Assembly (NCBI GenBank): GCA_003550325.1
Contig: QKWP01000519.1
Span: 129,289-193,288, forward strand
Direction: 5' to 3'
Length of the DNA stretch: 64,000 bases
DNA from: Gigaspora rosea
Lineage: Eukaryota; Glomeromycota; Glomeromycetes; Diversisporales; Gigasporaceae
Shown here: positions 9,590 to 22,401 of the stretch, in pieces
How the letters are laid out: the number at the start of each line of letters is the position of its first letter
Numbering within the stretch: position 1 is the stretch's first letter
Made by a program: the position numbers and the translations under genes
Notes under the pieces: model-generated
What the model saw: only the letters and a program-made list of their open reading frames with translations
What the model was told of the DNA's origin: nothing
Databases searched by the model: none

Positions 9590-9905
9590 GTTAATTAAAT
9601 GACTAATTGTCTAGTCAATTAATTAACCAATTGACTAGTTGATTAATTGATTAGTTGGCCAGTCAACTAATTAATTAGTCGACTAATTGATTAATCGACT
9701 AAATTGGATCTGTATAATTCAATTAATTAGTTGGAGTAGTGACAGATATTACATAATATCCTAGGGAGGAGAAGTATCTGAAAAAAATATATTATATATA
9801 TATTTTCATATATGATCATATATGATGTGAGGGGAGGGGAGTAACCCTCTTGATAAAATAATATTATGTAATATATGTCATAGCCTTTGTCAACTTTACA
9901 ACTAA
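9590..9905. repeat. AATTAGT-motif block and adjoining inverted-repeat element
   Basis: 9590-9725 is built from TAATTGATTAGT words in both orientations, like 1-116. At 9732-9882, TGACAGATATTACATAATAT and its approximate complement form the ends of a possible 150-bp MITE with an (AT)n core. Confidence 0.5.
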
Positions 9906-10096
9906 TCAATTAATTCGATTTTTGATTTGTATTACTACAAGCTAAATATCATGGTTAATTACTGTAGAAAGGAAAGATATATATCCTATGCTTTTAAAAA
10001 TCGCAAGCAACTATTAGTCAATTCTGCTTCTATGGGCTACACAATATATAGTAAAATCAACCATACAGTTATATGTTATAACATATATCATACCAA

Positions 10097-11264
10097 CAGG
10101 GCTGATAATTTTCTACAGTGATTAAAACCAAATTTTGTATGTAATTAAAACAAATTCTGTGATTTGCTGCGATAAAATTTTTTTATGAATTCTGTACAAT
10201 TTTATAAATTTCTGTGCAATTTTGTGGTAATATATTGCTAATTCTATAACTTAATATGCTTATGTAAAAAAATTTAGTTGTCAAAATTTATATTATATAA
10301 AGAAATTAAACAAAAAATTTACGCTATTAATTGTACTAACATTTAATTTTGATAACAAAAAAAATATAAACTAAAAATAAAGTAGATTTTTGCATTTTAT
10401 AAAATAAATAAAATAAACATAAAGAAAAAAAAAGAAAAAACAACAATTATTTGCCATTATTATATAACATATTTAGCTATTTTAAAGAATTATGTAAAAG
10501 GTTTTGATAATTGCTATTTAAAATATTGTTATAATAAAGAAACTACGTTCAATACTGCAACTAGAAGCTGGAAGCCAAATATAATTTAACGCTATTTCTG
10601 ATAAATTTGGCAAAATTGATTGCATTCTTATTCAATATTCATTGAGTTTAATTAAAAATATTTTTATATTTAAACTTGATATTTTTTAACTCTATTACTT
10701 TTACTATAATTTTATATCGATATTACAAATTTGTATTTGAAAGAGCTTTTATTATAAGTTTTAAACAAACTTAAACTTTTTTAAAATATATACTTGATAT
10801 TTTTAATGCCATAAATGCTTGTGGTATAAAAATATAAATTCAATAATCGAGACAATTGAGCAATTATTTTATATAATAAAATACTCAATTCAATTGGTTA
10901 ATTATCATATAGGCTAGGTGCTGCAAAAAGAGACCAAATTGTCAATTTTTTTTAAAGATATTTTTTCATATAAATCAATTTAGAATAAGATTATAATAAT
11001 TTTTTACTTAAAACACAAAAGTAGTTGTATTAATAAAATTTTGAATTTATTATAAGATTTGCAACATAAAAATTGATTTTCTGAAGATTTTTTGTTTTGT
11101 CAATTTGGTCACTTTTCACAGCACCTAGCCCATATAATCATAGAATTTGCAGTATTCTGTATATTCTGCAATATTCTGTAGTGATTAAGAGTGATCTCTG
11201 TGGTTGGCTGTACTTAAGAGGAATTTTGTTGTTTTTTGTGAATCACAGAAAATTATCAGTCCTG
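10097..11264. mobile_element. Inverted-repeat element with CAGGGCTGATAATTTTCT ends
   Basis: Ends CAGGGCTGATAATTTTCT (10097) and the complement of CAGGACTGATAATTTTCT ending at 11264. The CAGGG start resembles the hAT MITE at 36455, but no 8-bp duplication is visible, so the class is uncertain. The interior is AT-rich with no credible ORF, and it hosts the element at 10912-11130. Confidence 0.5.
10912..11130. mobile_element. 219-bp MITE with GGCTAGGTGCTG ends
   Basis: Inverted ends GGCTAGGTGCTGCAAAAAG (10912) and the complement of GGCTAGGTGCTGTGAAAAG ending at 11130; pairing continues through GACCAAATTGTCAA/TTGACAAAACA. Flanks CATATA (10906-10911 and 11131-11136) look like a 6-bp duplication. 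Confidence 0.65.
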
Positions 11265-13066
11265 ATTAGTATTGAAAATCTGTTTGAAATTTATGTTCTT
11301 ATGAGAACATATTTATTTAATTTAATGTTCTCAAAATTTTTTTTATGTTCTTAAATAAAAAAATTTTTTCTCTTTCTCTTTCTCATATTCTCTTTTTTTT
11401 TTTCTTACTTTTACTCTTATTCTCTCTTTTTCTCATTTACACTTAGTTTATTTTTTCTTTTTACTCTTATTTCTTTATCTTATTTTCTTTCTTATACTTA
11501 TACTTTTATACTTATTTTAGTTATATTTAATTTTTATTTCAATTAATATATTTTAAATGAGTATTGCTAATCTTAACAGGCTATGAAATCCACAGCTCTG
11601 CATCTGCCAATCAAAATTGCAGAATTAGCACGATCTGCAAATTTTTTTGTATAACAAAAATAAAGTTTTTTTATGAAAAAATCAAAAATTACTTATAACA
11701 CAAAATTTAGCTTATGAAACTACTACTTTTATGCGAAAAAAAATTCCTTGCTAAATTTTACTATAAAGGTTGCTATTTTTATAACCCTAACACTAACTCT
11801 AACCCTAACTCTAACTTAAATAGAAAACTTTTTGAAACGAGGATGTGAATTTTACAGCCTGTGAATCAAAGTAATTTTCATTTTAAATTATTAATAATAA
11901 AATAATAAAAAATATAATTTAACTAAAAAAAGCTAAGTTATTCATAAAAATAAGACCATAACTTTATTTTTTTAAAAAGAAACCAAGATTAATATTTAAA
12001 GACTTTTATATAATATTAAAAAAATTATTGGTTTGATCTAATTTATATATTTAGTTTTTAAATAAGCTATAAATATCTTTCAAATATTTAAATAAATAAA
12101 TATAGTAAATATAATATATTATTCTTCTTTGCTGTAATAAATTTAATAAATTTATAAATTCAAAAAATTTTTTATTATAAAATTTTGAAATGTAACATTT
12201 AAGTTTAAAATTATAATAGCTAAAAATTTGTTAAGTAATTTTTTTGTAAAAATTTTTATTATCATTATAGTGAGTTTAGCTCTCTAAAAATTTATATTAA
12301 AGATTGATATAATTGGCATTCATATAATATTATATGTATATCAATATTTATATAATAAGAAAGGTAGATTCAACTATATTGTACCAAAACTAGAAATGAA
12401 TAAATCAACAAATTATATTAGCTAAAATTTTTTTGTGATTTAAGAATAGCTAATGTTCTCTATTTAAACTAACTAACAATTAAATATTTATAAACTTAAT
12501 TATTTTAAACGATTAAATTAATAAAAATAACTTTTATTACTTTATATATTTACATAAAGAACATATTTTTCAAATTTAATGTTCTTAAGGGTGAAAGGTG
12601 TCAATATTTCTATTTTCATATAAAATAGATTGTAGATCAACTTTGTATAACCATATCATATGATTTACATATAAACATCATATGATTCGACCAATAAGGA
12701 TTATTAAATTTTTGTGTAACCCAAGAAAAATATATAGTGACCTCGGAAAATTTAATTCTATATGAAGTTTATTTTTTTTAAAGAGATGCATTTCTTACAA
12801 CTTCACTATTATAAACAAGCTACTTTAAACTAAGTATTATATAAATATGGTAAAAATTGACTCAAATAATAAAAAGTTTTATTAGAAGCATATTTTTATT
12901 TACTATTTAAAAATTCAATCTACCATGTAGATCATATGAAAAATGATTTACGTACACCCTATCCTTAAACAAAAATTAATAGAGAACATTTTAAATTTAG
13001 CAAATGTTTTCAAATTAAAAATGATGTTCTTATAAGAACATGAGAATATAAAATTTCCAATACTGG
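11265..13066. repeat. AT-rich block with ATGTTCTTATRAGAACAT ends
   Basis: Palindromic ATGTTCTTATGAGAACAT (about 11292) and ATGTTCTTATAAGAACAT (about 13023), each next to AGTATTG-like sequence, suggest a degraded inverted-repeat element. At 11650-11830 a module (AATTCCTTGC, CTAAATTTTACTATAAA, then telomere-like CCCTAA words) recurs in other elements of the window. No gene seen. Confidence 0.35.
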
Positions 13067-14933
13067 CTCTAATACCAACTTACCTAGTATAATAACCTGG
13101 TAGAACATAATCCCAAACATTTTATACAATATATTCATGATAGAACCCATACTACCTACTGGTACTTCCAAATAAGACTTTGAGCCTGGGACTCTCTAAA
13201 ACAAAATGTCAATTGGAATATATTCTACAACTACTAAATTATAAATACATACTTATGAAATATAAGACCAACCCTAAGTACTCTAGGATAAAGGTATTTA
13301 AACTCAAACTATTACTAAAAGAGTTACCTATTATAGAAGTTCAACATATATAGAACTCTATGAAATTCAAGAGTCCAATATGCATCAAATATCTAGAAGT
13401 AACAGAAAATAGTTACTATTTTATAACTTGTTCTTTCAACCAAACAAGTATAAGAAGAATAATTATGGAAAAAACTGCTAAGGCACTTAACAAATATTAA
13501 TATCATTCAAATACCATACTAACACATATCATTAACATTATCACTAATTATATTTGTAATGCTAAATATTAGCAACTTTCAATTAATAGGACTATATTTG
13601 GACTACTGCCTGTAAACATGATAAAGGACATAAATTATGTGACTTAAAATGCAAACCAACTAGAGAAATTAGCTCCTGTGCTACTACATAAAATAGCATA
13701 TACAATTTACAAGAAAATCTAAATACCAAGATATAAACAAAATATGATACATGACCATAACAGTACATAGCAAGAAGCTGCTGTACAAGAGAACACAAAC
13801 CAATCAATTAAAAAAAGCCACAATAGGAAGATCACAAAAATATTACTATAATAAAGATAGAACTTTGGTTCCAGATAGTGAATTGACTCGATTATATGAT
13901 ACTTCATTATTGATTGATTTAGATCAATGATCGAGCACCAATTAATAGGCTTGAGCAGCAATAGGTCAATTAATGATCAGTTATACTGATTGATTAACTA
14001 AGTATATATTTAATCAATCAAAATATTTTAAGAACATAGATCATATTTATTTTTCATATAACATGCATTACACAAATATAAATCGAACATGTATCATTAA
14101 CTAACGCTAAAATTTATTTTTGTACTATAATCACAATTAACCAGAGGAATCACTAGTTATAGATCAACATCTATATCTGATATATAGATCTCTGATATAA
14201 AGCATGAAAAACTTTTGCATTTTTTAGAAAAGCACAGAATTTTCATGTGGCAATTAACCAATCAGAAATAACATTTTTTTCAGCACATGATATAAATAAA
14301 TGGATAATCATTGAACTACGCAAGCAATCAATAGACGTAATTCTTATATTATTATTTCTATTATAGTTTAACTTCAATGTAAAATAAGTCATGTTTTAGA
14401 AGAATAAACTTTTCATCCAGATTATAAACCAATTTACAAATATAGAAACCTTATTAGAAAAGTTTTTAATAAGAAGTTATATATTCTTTATTAATATTCT
14501 TATCGTATATAATAAAACAACCTTTATTGAATTAAATATCTTTTGAAGAATATACATATTTCGAAAACAGTCTGTAAAGGTTATAATAAAACAATAAGTT
14601 AATTATTTAAATAATAACAGATAAAAAAAACCCGAAAAACAACGTTGAACTTTGCGAATTGTGCAGTAAAATATACTTATATTACCTCTTACTATAGAGT
14701 AGATAGTACTTCAACTGTTAAAAGAAGTCTTTTCTAGTATGTTATAGCACGATGCAGTATGATGCAACTTCAGTTTCTTGAAAAGACGTTCTCTATAAAA
14801 CTATTTTATTAGTAAAGTATTGCATAATTGAATTGGTTTTTTTAAAGTTAACTTATACCCGAAAATTCTGGTTTTATACTATCATTCTATATAAATACTC
14901 ATATAATATCGATTCCAGAAATTATCAGAATTG
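13067..14933. other. AT-rich intergenic DNA, no gene recognised
   Basis: The two ORFs on the minus strand (13592-13961) overlap in different frames, have no domain and look like chance. No structured repeat boundary was found. Confidence 0.4.
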
Positions 14934-15113
14934 AAAGTCCTCCATGCTCTGATATAAACGAACCTTTTTATAATGAACTTTGGATATAATGAACTCTTAA
15001 TATTAGTTTGGTATAACAAAAGCTATGGCTTTTAAAAAAACATAGTAATTCTATATAATGAACTTTTTTTTGGCCAGAAACAAGAATTTGGTATAGAAAG
15101 AGTTGATGACTGT
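14934..15113. mobile_element. Possible pogo-like MITE, right end clear
   Basis: The right end (complement CAGTCATCAACTCTTTCTAT, ending before TA at about 15113) resembles the pogo-like ends at 21120 and 35112. The left end is uncertain (near AGTCCTCCATGCTCTGATAT at about 14936). The repeated internal word ATATAATGAACT supports an element. Confidence 0.35.
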
Positions 15114-16343
15114 ATACTCCTTTTTTTTTTTTGCTTGTACTGTACTTAATTTTTTCTTTTTTCTTTTTTGCTAACAAACTTTTTTTTATATATATATTGT
15201 ATTGTCGTTGTTGATTGTTGGCACTTTTTTCATCACTTTACTAGTGTTCTACTTCGTTGCTTTCTGGTACTGTGCTATGTCAAATTCATTAGTATAGTAT
15301 TGTATTGTATTACTATATCATATTGCAGTTCATTGGTGTGCTATCGTGTTATTACTATAATAGTTTGCATTGTGTTGGTTCTGTGTACCATATTGTATTG
15401 GTATCATTTTATGCCGCATTTCAACAGTATCGAATATTTGGCATATATTTGTCTTCCCTTTGCTAATGTTGTAGGTCGTTACAATATATAAAATAACAAA
15501 TTATAGTAGCAGCGGGTTTAGATTAGGGTTATAGATAGATTTATAGTAAGGGTTAGAATAGAATTAGAACATTAGAGCAGGACCCTGAAAAACTCTGATA
15601 CAACTTAGATCTGAGTTTGAATAATATCAGCCAAATAGGCGTATAAAATAGGCCAAAATTTAAAAAATTTACTATATAAAAATGCATCATTTAATGAATT
15701 TCTATGCAAAATTTCCTTTTTTAGTAACCTCTGAGTTATATCAGAATTCTTCAAGGTTCTGTTAGAGTAGGCTTAATGACAAGGTTAAGGTTAGATGGTA
15801 GTGTATAAAAGTTAGGATTGTTTTGATAGTTATGCAGGTCTAGTTTGAGGCTAGGGTAGTAAGTTAACATTTAAATTAATATTAGATTGCAGTACAGATA
15901 TTTATTATTATTAATGATATTTGTGATAAGATATAGTATTTTTAAAAATAGTTTTGTATATTATATAATTAATTATAACATTAATATGAAATAAATATAA
16001 AATAAATATAAAATAAATATGAAATAAATATCTGATATTAGATATAAAATAAATATATGAAATACTAATAACAGATAAGTTATCTGTTATAAAATAAATA
16101 TAAATAACTGATCTGTGATAATATAAATTGTAGTCTGTATAACTAGTAAATATTAAAAATTTAATTTATTTATTTATTTATTTTTTTTTGAAACTAATAC
16201 TTTTTTTCTTTGTAGGTCTTGTTTTGTTAAATTTTTGGTTGAATTTGAATGGGAAAGTGGAATCGAAATGTTGGTATTTTTCTTTTTATGCTTGTTTTCT
16301 ATATATCATTATATGTGAAATGAGTCTTAGTATTGTAATTATT
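15114..16343. other. AT-rich intergenic DNA with inverted-repeat remnant
   Basis: 15579-15770 has imperfect inverted ends (GGACCCTGAAAAACTCTGAT against the complement of ATCAGAATTCTTCAAGGTTC) and a TTTAGTAACC core, probably a MITE. TAGGGTTA words occur at 15524-15550 and ATAAATAT repeats at 15985-16110. No gene. Confidence 0.35.
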
Positions 16344-18064
16344 GGCCGGTGCAATAAGATAGATACCTCAAATATGTAGATGTTAATCACTTCTTAATTA
16401 AGTTTAGTTTTATCAAATAAATCAGTACTCGATTTTTTTATATAAATACTTGAATATCTTACCTAACATATTGTACAACTTAAACCGATTTATAATGTCA
16501 TTGTTGAACGATAAGCGAAGTGCTGCTCCATTAACAAACAATGAAAAAAAAATGATAGTTAGTGCTCACAAATACTTTTCCGACCCTACTGCCGCCAATA
16601 AGTATAATCAAAAGCTCAAACTACGCAAGCGTATAGCCCTGGTATTAGGCATTTCAGAAAGAACAGTTGGGCGGGTTATCCAAGAATGGAACCAAAGCAG
16701 TGATGAAACTTTTAGGCCAAATAAAATTATTGGTCGACCCGAAGTTCAACCTAATCCTAATCTTATCATGATTATTCATAAAAAGGTCTTGGAATCAAAC
16801 AAAGCAGGACAACCTTTGTCTACTACAGTATTACGTCAATATCTTCTTACAAAAGGTCATGAGGTTTCTAAGTGGCAACTCCTTCGTTTGCTACATTCCT
16901 TGGGGTATTATTTTGGTCAGGGAGAAAGAAGAAATCTTTTACATGAATCTCCTAATAATGTTGCATATCGTTATCAATATCTTCGAAATAGACTATCAAA
17001 TTTACAAGGAAAAAACCACATATCTAAACGTCCTGAAGTATTTTTAGATGAGTCGTATTGTCATCTTCACCATACCACAAATAAAACCTGGGTTCCTCAC
17101 AAAGGTGTTGTTTTAGAATTAGGACATGGACCATTAATTATAATTTTTGGTGCTATTATTGTCTTTCGGAACTGTAATACTAATAAATTAGAAGGTGAAT
17201 TAGTTTCAAATTCAGTTTATCTATGGGATCCAAAAATTCATGAACCATCAAATAAAGGACGTAAGCGATGCAATGCAGAAGAATGAAATGATATTCCGGA
17301 TTTTATAAAAAATTCGAATATTACTCCCAATCAAAATGACTATCATGGCAACTTTAATTCTGAAATTTTTGAATCACTATTCGAAAAACTTTGTGAAACT
17401 GTTAAAGAAAAATATGGTGAAGTAGATTCTCATATGGACGGGGCCAGATATCATAAGCGACGAAATGAAAAGGTTCCTACGACATTATCAAAAAAAGCTG
17501 AAATAATCGAATAGTTAGAAAACAAACAAATTTTTGTTTCAGAAAAAGCATATAAATCTGAACTTTTAGAAATTGTAAAAAGACATAAAGAAAAAGTTCC
17601 TTTTGCTTGTGTAGAAATAGCCAAACGCTATGGTCATAGAATTTTTTATACCCCTCCTTATCACTGCGAACTTCAACCTATCGAAGGTATCTGGGCTCTA
17701 GTAAAAAATGAAGTTTCAGTATCAGGTCCACACAGTAATTTACTTGAAATTAGAAATAAACTTCTTTATGCCTTTGTAGAAAAGGTAAGCTCACAAGCTA
17801 TTACTAGTTTGTAGAGAAAAACCGTCGATATTGCAAGTGATTATGAGAAATCGGAAGATCATGTGCTTTTAATAGATAATGAATTAGATAACGAAATTAT
17901 CTTAGTTAGTGATGACGAATCTGACTAATAAATTTTTAATAGAATTTATATTAAAATATTTCCTATTGTATGAAGTTTCAAAATATATAAATAAAATTTG
18001 AAATTATTTTTTTTAAAAAATTTTATTAACTAATATTTGAGGTATCTATCTTTTTGCACCGGCC
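16344..18064 (+). mobile_element. Tc1/mariner-superfamily DNA transposon (DDE_3 type)
   Basis: 1,721 bp. The terminal inverted repeats start GGCCGGTGCAATAAGATAGA (16344) and end with the complement of GGCCGGTGCAAAAAGATAGA (18064); both continue TACCTCAAATAT. It encloses one transposase gene that fills most of the element. A target duplication is not clear (ATT to the left, TAT to the right). The high similarity of the ends suggests fairly recent activity. Confidence 0.85.
16495..17928 (+). pseudogene. DDE_3 (Tc1/mariner-like) transposase, three in-frame stops
   Basis: Reads in one frame from ATG 16495 to TAA 17926-17928, about 477 codons, interrupted by TGA at 17284-17286, TAG at 17512-17514 and TAG at 17812-17814. 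No frameshift is needed. The N-terminal part has a helix-turn-helix (RKRIALVLGISERTVGRVI). The catalytic region shows VFLDES (first Asp), HMDGARYHKR (second Asp) and PPYHCELQPIEGIWALVK (Glu), the DDE_3 arrangement of the IS630/Tc1/mariner superfamily. It acts on its own ends at 16344 and 18064. The stops make it non-functional unless the sequence is wrong. An upstream in-frame extension to 16450 lacks an ATG. Confidence 0.85.
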
Positions 18065-18374
18065 TATAATTTTGATTGGATGGTCATTTATTCGATTGAA
18101 TAAAAAGAATCAAAAAAGAATATTTTAAAATCTACTAATATGGATATGCAAAGGGAAAGAAGAGGTATTAATTTATTATAAGCATTGATTATATTCCGCT
18201 AATTAAATATTGAACACAGATCTATTAACTAAGAAAAAGAGGAAAAACGAAAGTATTAGAATTCCATGGCCCCAATGTTTGTCTATAAACACTTATATAA
18301 TGCAAAGCAGGAAAGTCTAATTGTGAAATAAGACACAGCTACCTAATTTTTAATTTAATAATCGATCAATAATT

Positions 18375-18546
18375 GTGACAGATTATAATGAAATCCAGAT
18401 TAAAATAAAATTATAGTATAAAATCTTAAAAACTAAATTTTTTGGGTGCATTTTTTAGGGTTAGGGGTTTAGAGTTAGGTTTAGTTTTAAAGAAAATTAT
18501 AATAAACAAGTATTAGTGGATTTTAGAAGGCTAGCAGGTTAAGTAA
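18375..18546 (+). repeat. Dispersed 170-bp repeat, copy 1
   Basis: From GTGACAGATTATAATGAAAT to GCTAGCAGGTTAAGTA; a close direct copy lies at 24810-24981. The middle holds TTAGGGTTAGGGGTTTAG. No terminal inverted repeats seen. Confidence 0.65.
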
Positions 18547-18630
18547 AAAATGTAAATTTCATTTTAAATTATGATCTGTGACAAAATTGATCTAATGATT
18601 AATTGATTATATGCTTAAGCTTATAAATTA

Positions 18631-19356
18631 GAGAGCTTCCAGAAATTACGTAGTTTTTTGTTACTAATAAATTTCAATATTTTACCCCACCCACTCAACC
18701 TGATAACTCTATTAGCTAATCAAATTTTATATTTTTTTAAAAATTATTTATACGCCCAATTTTTGGAATTGATAATAACTTTTGATCTACTGGACCAATT
18801 TAAATAATTTAACTACCAAAATGCTCGTCTCGACGAGACAATTCCAACAAGCCCAAAATCATCAAAAATTTAATCACAGGATCCCAAAATCATTCAATTT
18901 TTGTATAATTTTAATAGTGATTTTTTAGAATCAATACAAATCTTTATTGATTTGTGATTCTGTAATTGGATTTAGCTATTTTGGGCTTGTTAGAATCGTC
19001 TCATTGAGTTGAACATTTTGGTAGTTAAATCATTCAAAACGGGCTAGTGGATCAAAAGTTATTCAATGCTAAAGAAATTTACTTAGTGATTCTAAAAAAT
19101 TACTATTAAAATTACACAAAAGTTGAATGATCTTGGGACTCTGTAATTAGATTTTAACGATTTTGGGTTTGTTAGAATCATCTCACTGAGATGAGCATTT
19201 TGGTAGTTAAATCATTTAAATTGGCCCAGTAAATTAAAAGATATCAATAATTTTATAATTTTATACTTTTGGCCAGAATTATAAAATTTTGACCAGAATT
19301 ATATTCTGATATTTTGCTGACCCTACCCAAAAATTACATAATTTCTGGAAGCTCCC
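18631..19356. mobile_element. Long foldback element, PIF-like TTA duplication
   Basis: 726 bp with ends GAGAGCTTCCAGAAATTACG and the complement of GGGAGCTTCCAGAAATTATG, flanked by TTA (18628-18630, 19357-19359). Both arms carry an inverted internal module (CAAGCCCAAAAT, CTCGTCTCGACGAGAC, GGTAGTTAAATCATTCAAA, AGTGGATCAAAAGTTAT), partly duplicated at 18961-19080 and 19120-19220. Related arms are at 3117-3440 and 9124-9385. Confidence 0.7.
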
Positions 19357-19359
19357 TTA

Positions 19360-20184
19360 TATGCTTGATCAATTATACTCAATTAAAATTAATAATTTAT
19401 TATTGATTGATCATTGAAATTTTTTTTTAATCAATCATCGATCAATAATTTTTTTGTCAAGTCAATTCACTAGTTCCAAATATTTAAAAATACAACAAAT
19501 TCATCAACTCTATCATAGACTAAATGAAGACTTTGACCCTACTTAGCAAAGTATGGGTTGTGAGTAAATTAGCTCAAGTTTAAGTTTTTGTGAAAAATAT
19601 ATAAAAACACAATTTACTATATTTTGATATTTTTAAGAACTGAACTTTTTTAAATTTTTATATAGTAAAAATTAGCAGTTCTAGCAGTTCAGAATAGAAA
19701 GAGCTAACTGTATTCTCATAATTTGTACTTCTAATATAAATAATTATAGTGCTAATAGCTTTAACTTATATAAAAATAGCTTTACAAAAAATGCTACTTC
19801 TTTTTTTAAAAATTTATAAAATATAAAACTAATTTACAAGATTAGTTTTTCTTGCTTTTAAAAACAAAACTTGTAGTTTAAATTTAAATTTAAACCCAAA
19901 TTGATAGATTGATTAGTAGCCTTTTAAACTTTGTCTATTTTATTAGAAATTTGTAAAAAAGTAAGCATATATGTTTTCTCTTTTTGACCAATCAAATTTC
20001 CTTATACAGATCTAAATTTCATAAATTTTATTAATATCAGAGCAGTATCAGAGCTAACCAGACAAAAATTTTATTTATTTTAGAACATGCTCATATTTTA
20101 GATTAAATAACAGTCTATTTTGAGATTTACTATGATAGTATAGATTTGCAGGCTTCTGATTGGCTTAACTAAAACCCAAATAAT
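19360..20184. other. AT-rich intergenic DNA, no gene
   Basis: Nothing beyond low-complexity sequence and a TTGATCAAT-type palindromic patch at 19370-19450. Confidence 0.35.
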
Positions 20185-20785
20185 CTATATGAGATCATAT
20201 TTGAAAAATTGCTAATGGAGGTCCTTTTTTAAACAAGGTTATATTTGAAAAGTAGGTATTGGAGAAAAAGTTATATTTGAAGATAGCTAATAGGCAAAAA
20301 AAAGTATATTAAAAGAATGCTAATAGGGTAATTTTTATAAATCTTATATTTGAAATGTGCTAAAAAAAAAATTCAGGCTGTAATAAATGCAAAAATTGGA
20401 AAAAATAGTGTAAAACAGTTTTTTTTTTTTTAAGTTTTTTTTACATTTCAGCATTTTATACTATATATATTTATAATGTATGGCAAGTTACAGATCAAAT
20501 GGGCATGATAAATTTTTTATTTTTATTTATTTATTTTTTTTTTTTAGAATATAACTCTTTTTTTTTTAAAGAACATAACTCTGCTTTTTTTTTTAGAGAA
20601 CATAATTCTGTTTTTTTTTTTTTAAAGAACATTATATTTCAAAAAAGTTAAAGTTGAGAAAAAGTTTGATCTAATATTTAAAATAAATATAGCTTATATA
20701 TACCAATATAAAAGTGCTAACCAAAAAAATTTTACTATGATGCTCAAATATAACCTCACATAGATTATTCAGGGTCCTGCTTAAC
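20185..20785. mobile_element. Inverted-repeat element with AATAATCTAT-TGAG ends
   Basis: CCCAAATAATCTATATGAG (20185) pairs with the complement of CCCTGAATAATCTATGTGAG near 20780, and both arms continue into TATATTTGA. The interior repeats TTATATTTGAA and poly-T/AACATAACTC words. Boundaries are approximate. Confidence 0.45.
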
Positions 20786-20965
20786 TTATATCACATGATC
20801 TTTAGAAAAAAGTAAACAAAATCATATGATTTTAGAGTTAAAGCTATCAGCACCATATTTGTATTTTTTAAATATATCACTACAAGTTTATAAAATATCT
20901 TGTATATTCAGATTTGGACTTTTTATTATATTATATAATTTTAGTTATTTCAATTCAGGGTTTTA

Positions 20966-21367
20966 CCATATCCTATCATGAATAAGCACCCTCTTTTTTG
21001 AAATTTTAACTCAAATATCTTGACAATGTCTAATCAAACTTAATAAAAATTTATTTATTTAAATTTTATAAATTTATATTAAAAATTTTTATTAAATTTG
21101 ATTAGATGTTTTCAAGATACAGTCAGACCTCCCTAAGTGCACTTCCCTAAGTGCACAGATTTGTAAATTCTCTCTAAGTGCACAGTATTGTCTGGTCCCA
21201 ACTTATAAGAGCTCTATATAATTTGCTTTCTATAAATGCACACCCTTTTTAAGTGCACACTTTTTAATTTTTTCCCTATAGTTCCGAAGGAATGCAATTA
21301 GGGAGGTCTGACTGTATTCTGAATTTAAAATTTCACAAAAGAAGTGCTTATTCATGATAGGATATGG
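20966..21367. mobile_element. TA-inserted MITE hosting another MITE
   Basis: Inverted ends CCATATCCTATCATGAATAA (20966) and its complement ending at 21367; TA on both sides (20964-20965, 21368-21369). Removing the nested element at 21120-21314 with one TA leaves a shorter hairpin of about 205 bp. Confidence 0.75.
21120..21314. mobile_element. pogo-like MITE nested in 20966-21367
   Basis: Inverted ends CAGTCAGACCTCCCTAA (21120) and its complement ending at 21314, with TA duplications (21118-21119, 21315-21316). The interior repeats (C/T)AAGTGCAC. CAGTC-type ends with a TA duplication are typical of pogo/Tc1-like MITEs. Related ends occur at 35112 and possibly 48677. Confidence 0.8.
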
Positions 21368-21369
21368 TA

Positions 21370-22399
21370 ACTTGTATTTATTTACTATTATAGATTATCA
21401 AGATAATAGCCTACTGACTACAAACATTATCATGGACACTTACTATTCTTATTTGTTTTTACTCGGGTTGTCATGCCATTAATTGAATGAACCGACTTAC
21501 CATGGTTATAGTTGTTAAACGAAAACCTAGAAATTTCGCGTTGACGAAAGTAGAAACTCTAATTTCAACTTTTAGTCAAAAAAATTTTTAAAAGATGAAA
21601 TGGTGAAACTGGCAAAACTAAAAAATTGGCGAAGCTAACGAAACTGAAAGTTGTGAAAACTAATGAATGAAGTCTAAAGGTAAAGCTTACCAAGCCAAAA
21701 TAAAAGTTAAATATATATTATAATTATAATATAATTACTTATTTCTATACCAAACTCTTACATTCAAAACTTAGAGGCCTATGTTTCTTTCGCTACTTTA
21801 AATGGTACTGTAGCAAAATTATGTCGAAAATAAACTATAACTTTGACGTGAAATTTGAATACATAGCAATTAAAGACATGTTAGAAACTATTAATGCTTA
21901 TACTATAACTAGTTAAAGTATAAGAGCAATGGTTCTAATACCTCTAATGTCATTTTTTCGGTTATGATAACATTAATCTTTGCAAAGTAATTATGATAAC
22001 ATTAATCTTTTCAAAGTAATATGATAACATTAATCTTTGCAAAGTAATATGCGCGACAAATTATTTGTTCAAATTATGTTACAATATTTATGCTTGTTAA
22101 AGAAAAAATATTTAAGGTTTTTTTTTTTATTTTAGTACTCATCAAGGCAATATTTTCTTTAGAAAGATTTCAGATTTTTTAAATAATTGACAACTTTCGC
22201 AATACCTGAGAGTTTCACTTGGCATTATATAATTAATAATAATTAGAACGATAAGTAAAAAAAAAAACCAGCAACATAACTTGTTTTAGTGGATATATTA
22301 CAGTATCAGATGTATCATCTTTCAAGAAAAAAGCTTATGTCACAAAACAAGTATCTTTTCTCTAAGTCAGAGCGCAACCCCTCATGATAGAAATTAATA
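21370..22399. other. Intergenic, motif-rich, no gene
   Basis: 21506-21700 contains AACGAAA/GAAACTGG-type words and resembles 660-706. The phrase GATAACATTAATCTTTGCAAAG occurs three times in tandem at 21966-22045. No gene or RNA recognised. Confidence 0.4.
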
Positions 22400-22401
22400 T
22401 A

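Noticed and set aside
11097..11354. 85-residue ORF
   Set aside because: It crosses the right end of the MITE at 10912-11130 and the end of the enclosing element.
15168..15491. 107-residue hydrophobic ORF
   Set aside because: A T-rich tract gives Leu/Ile/Cys/Tyr-rich chance sequence; no start context, domain or conserved ends.
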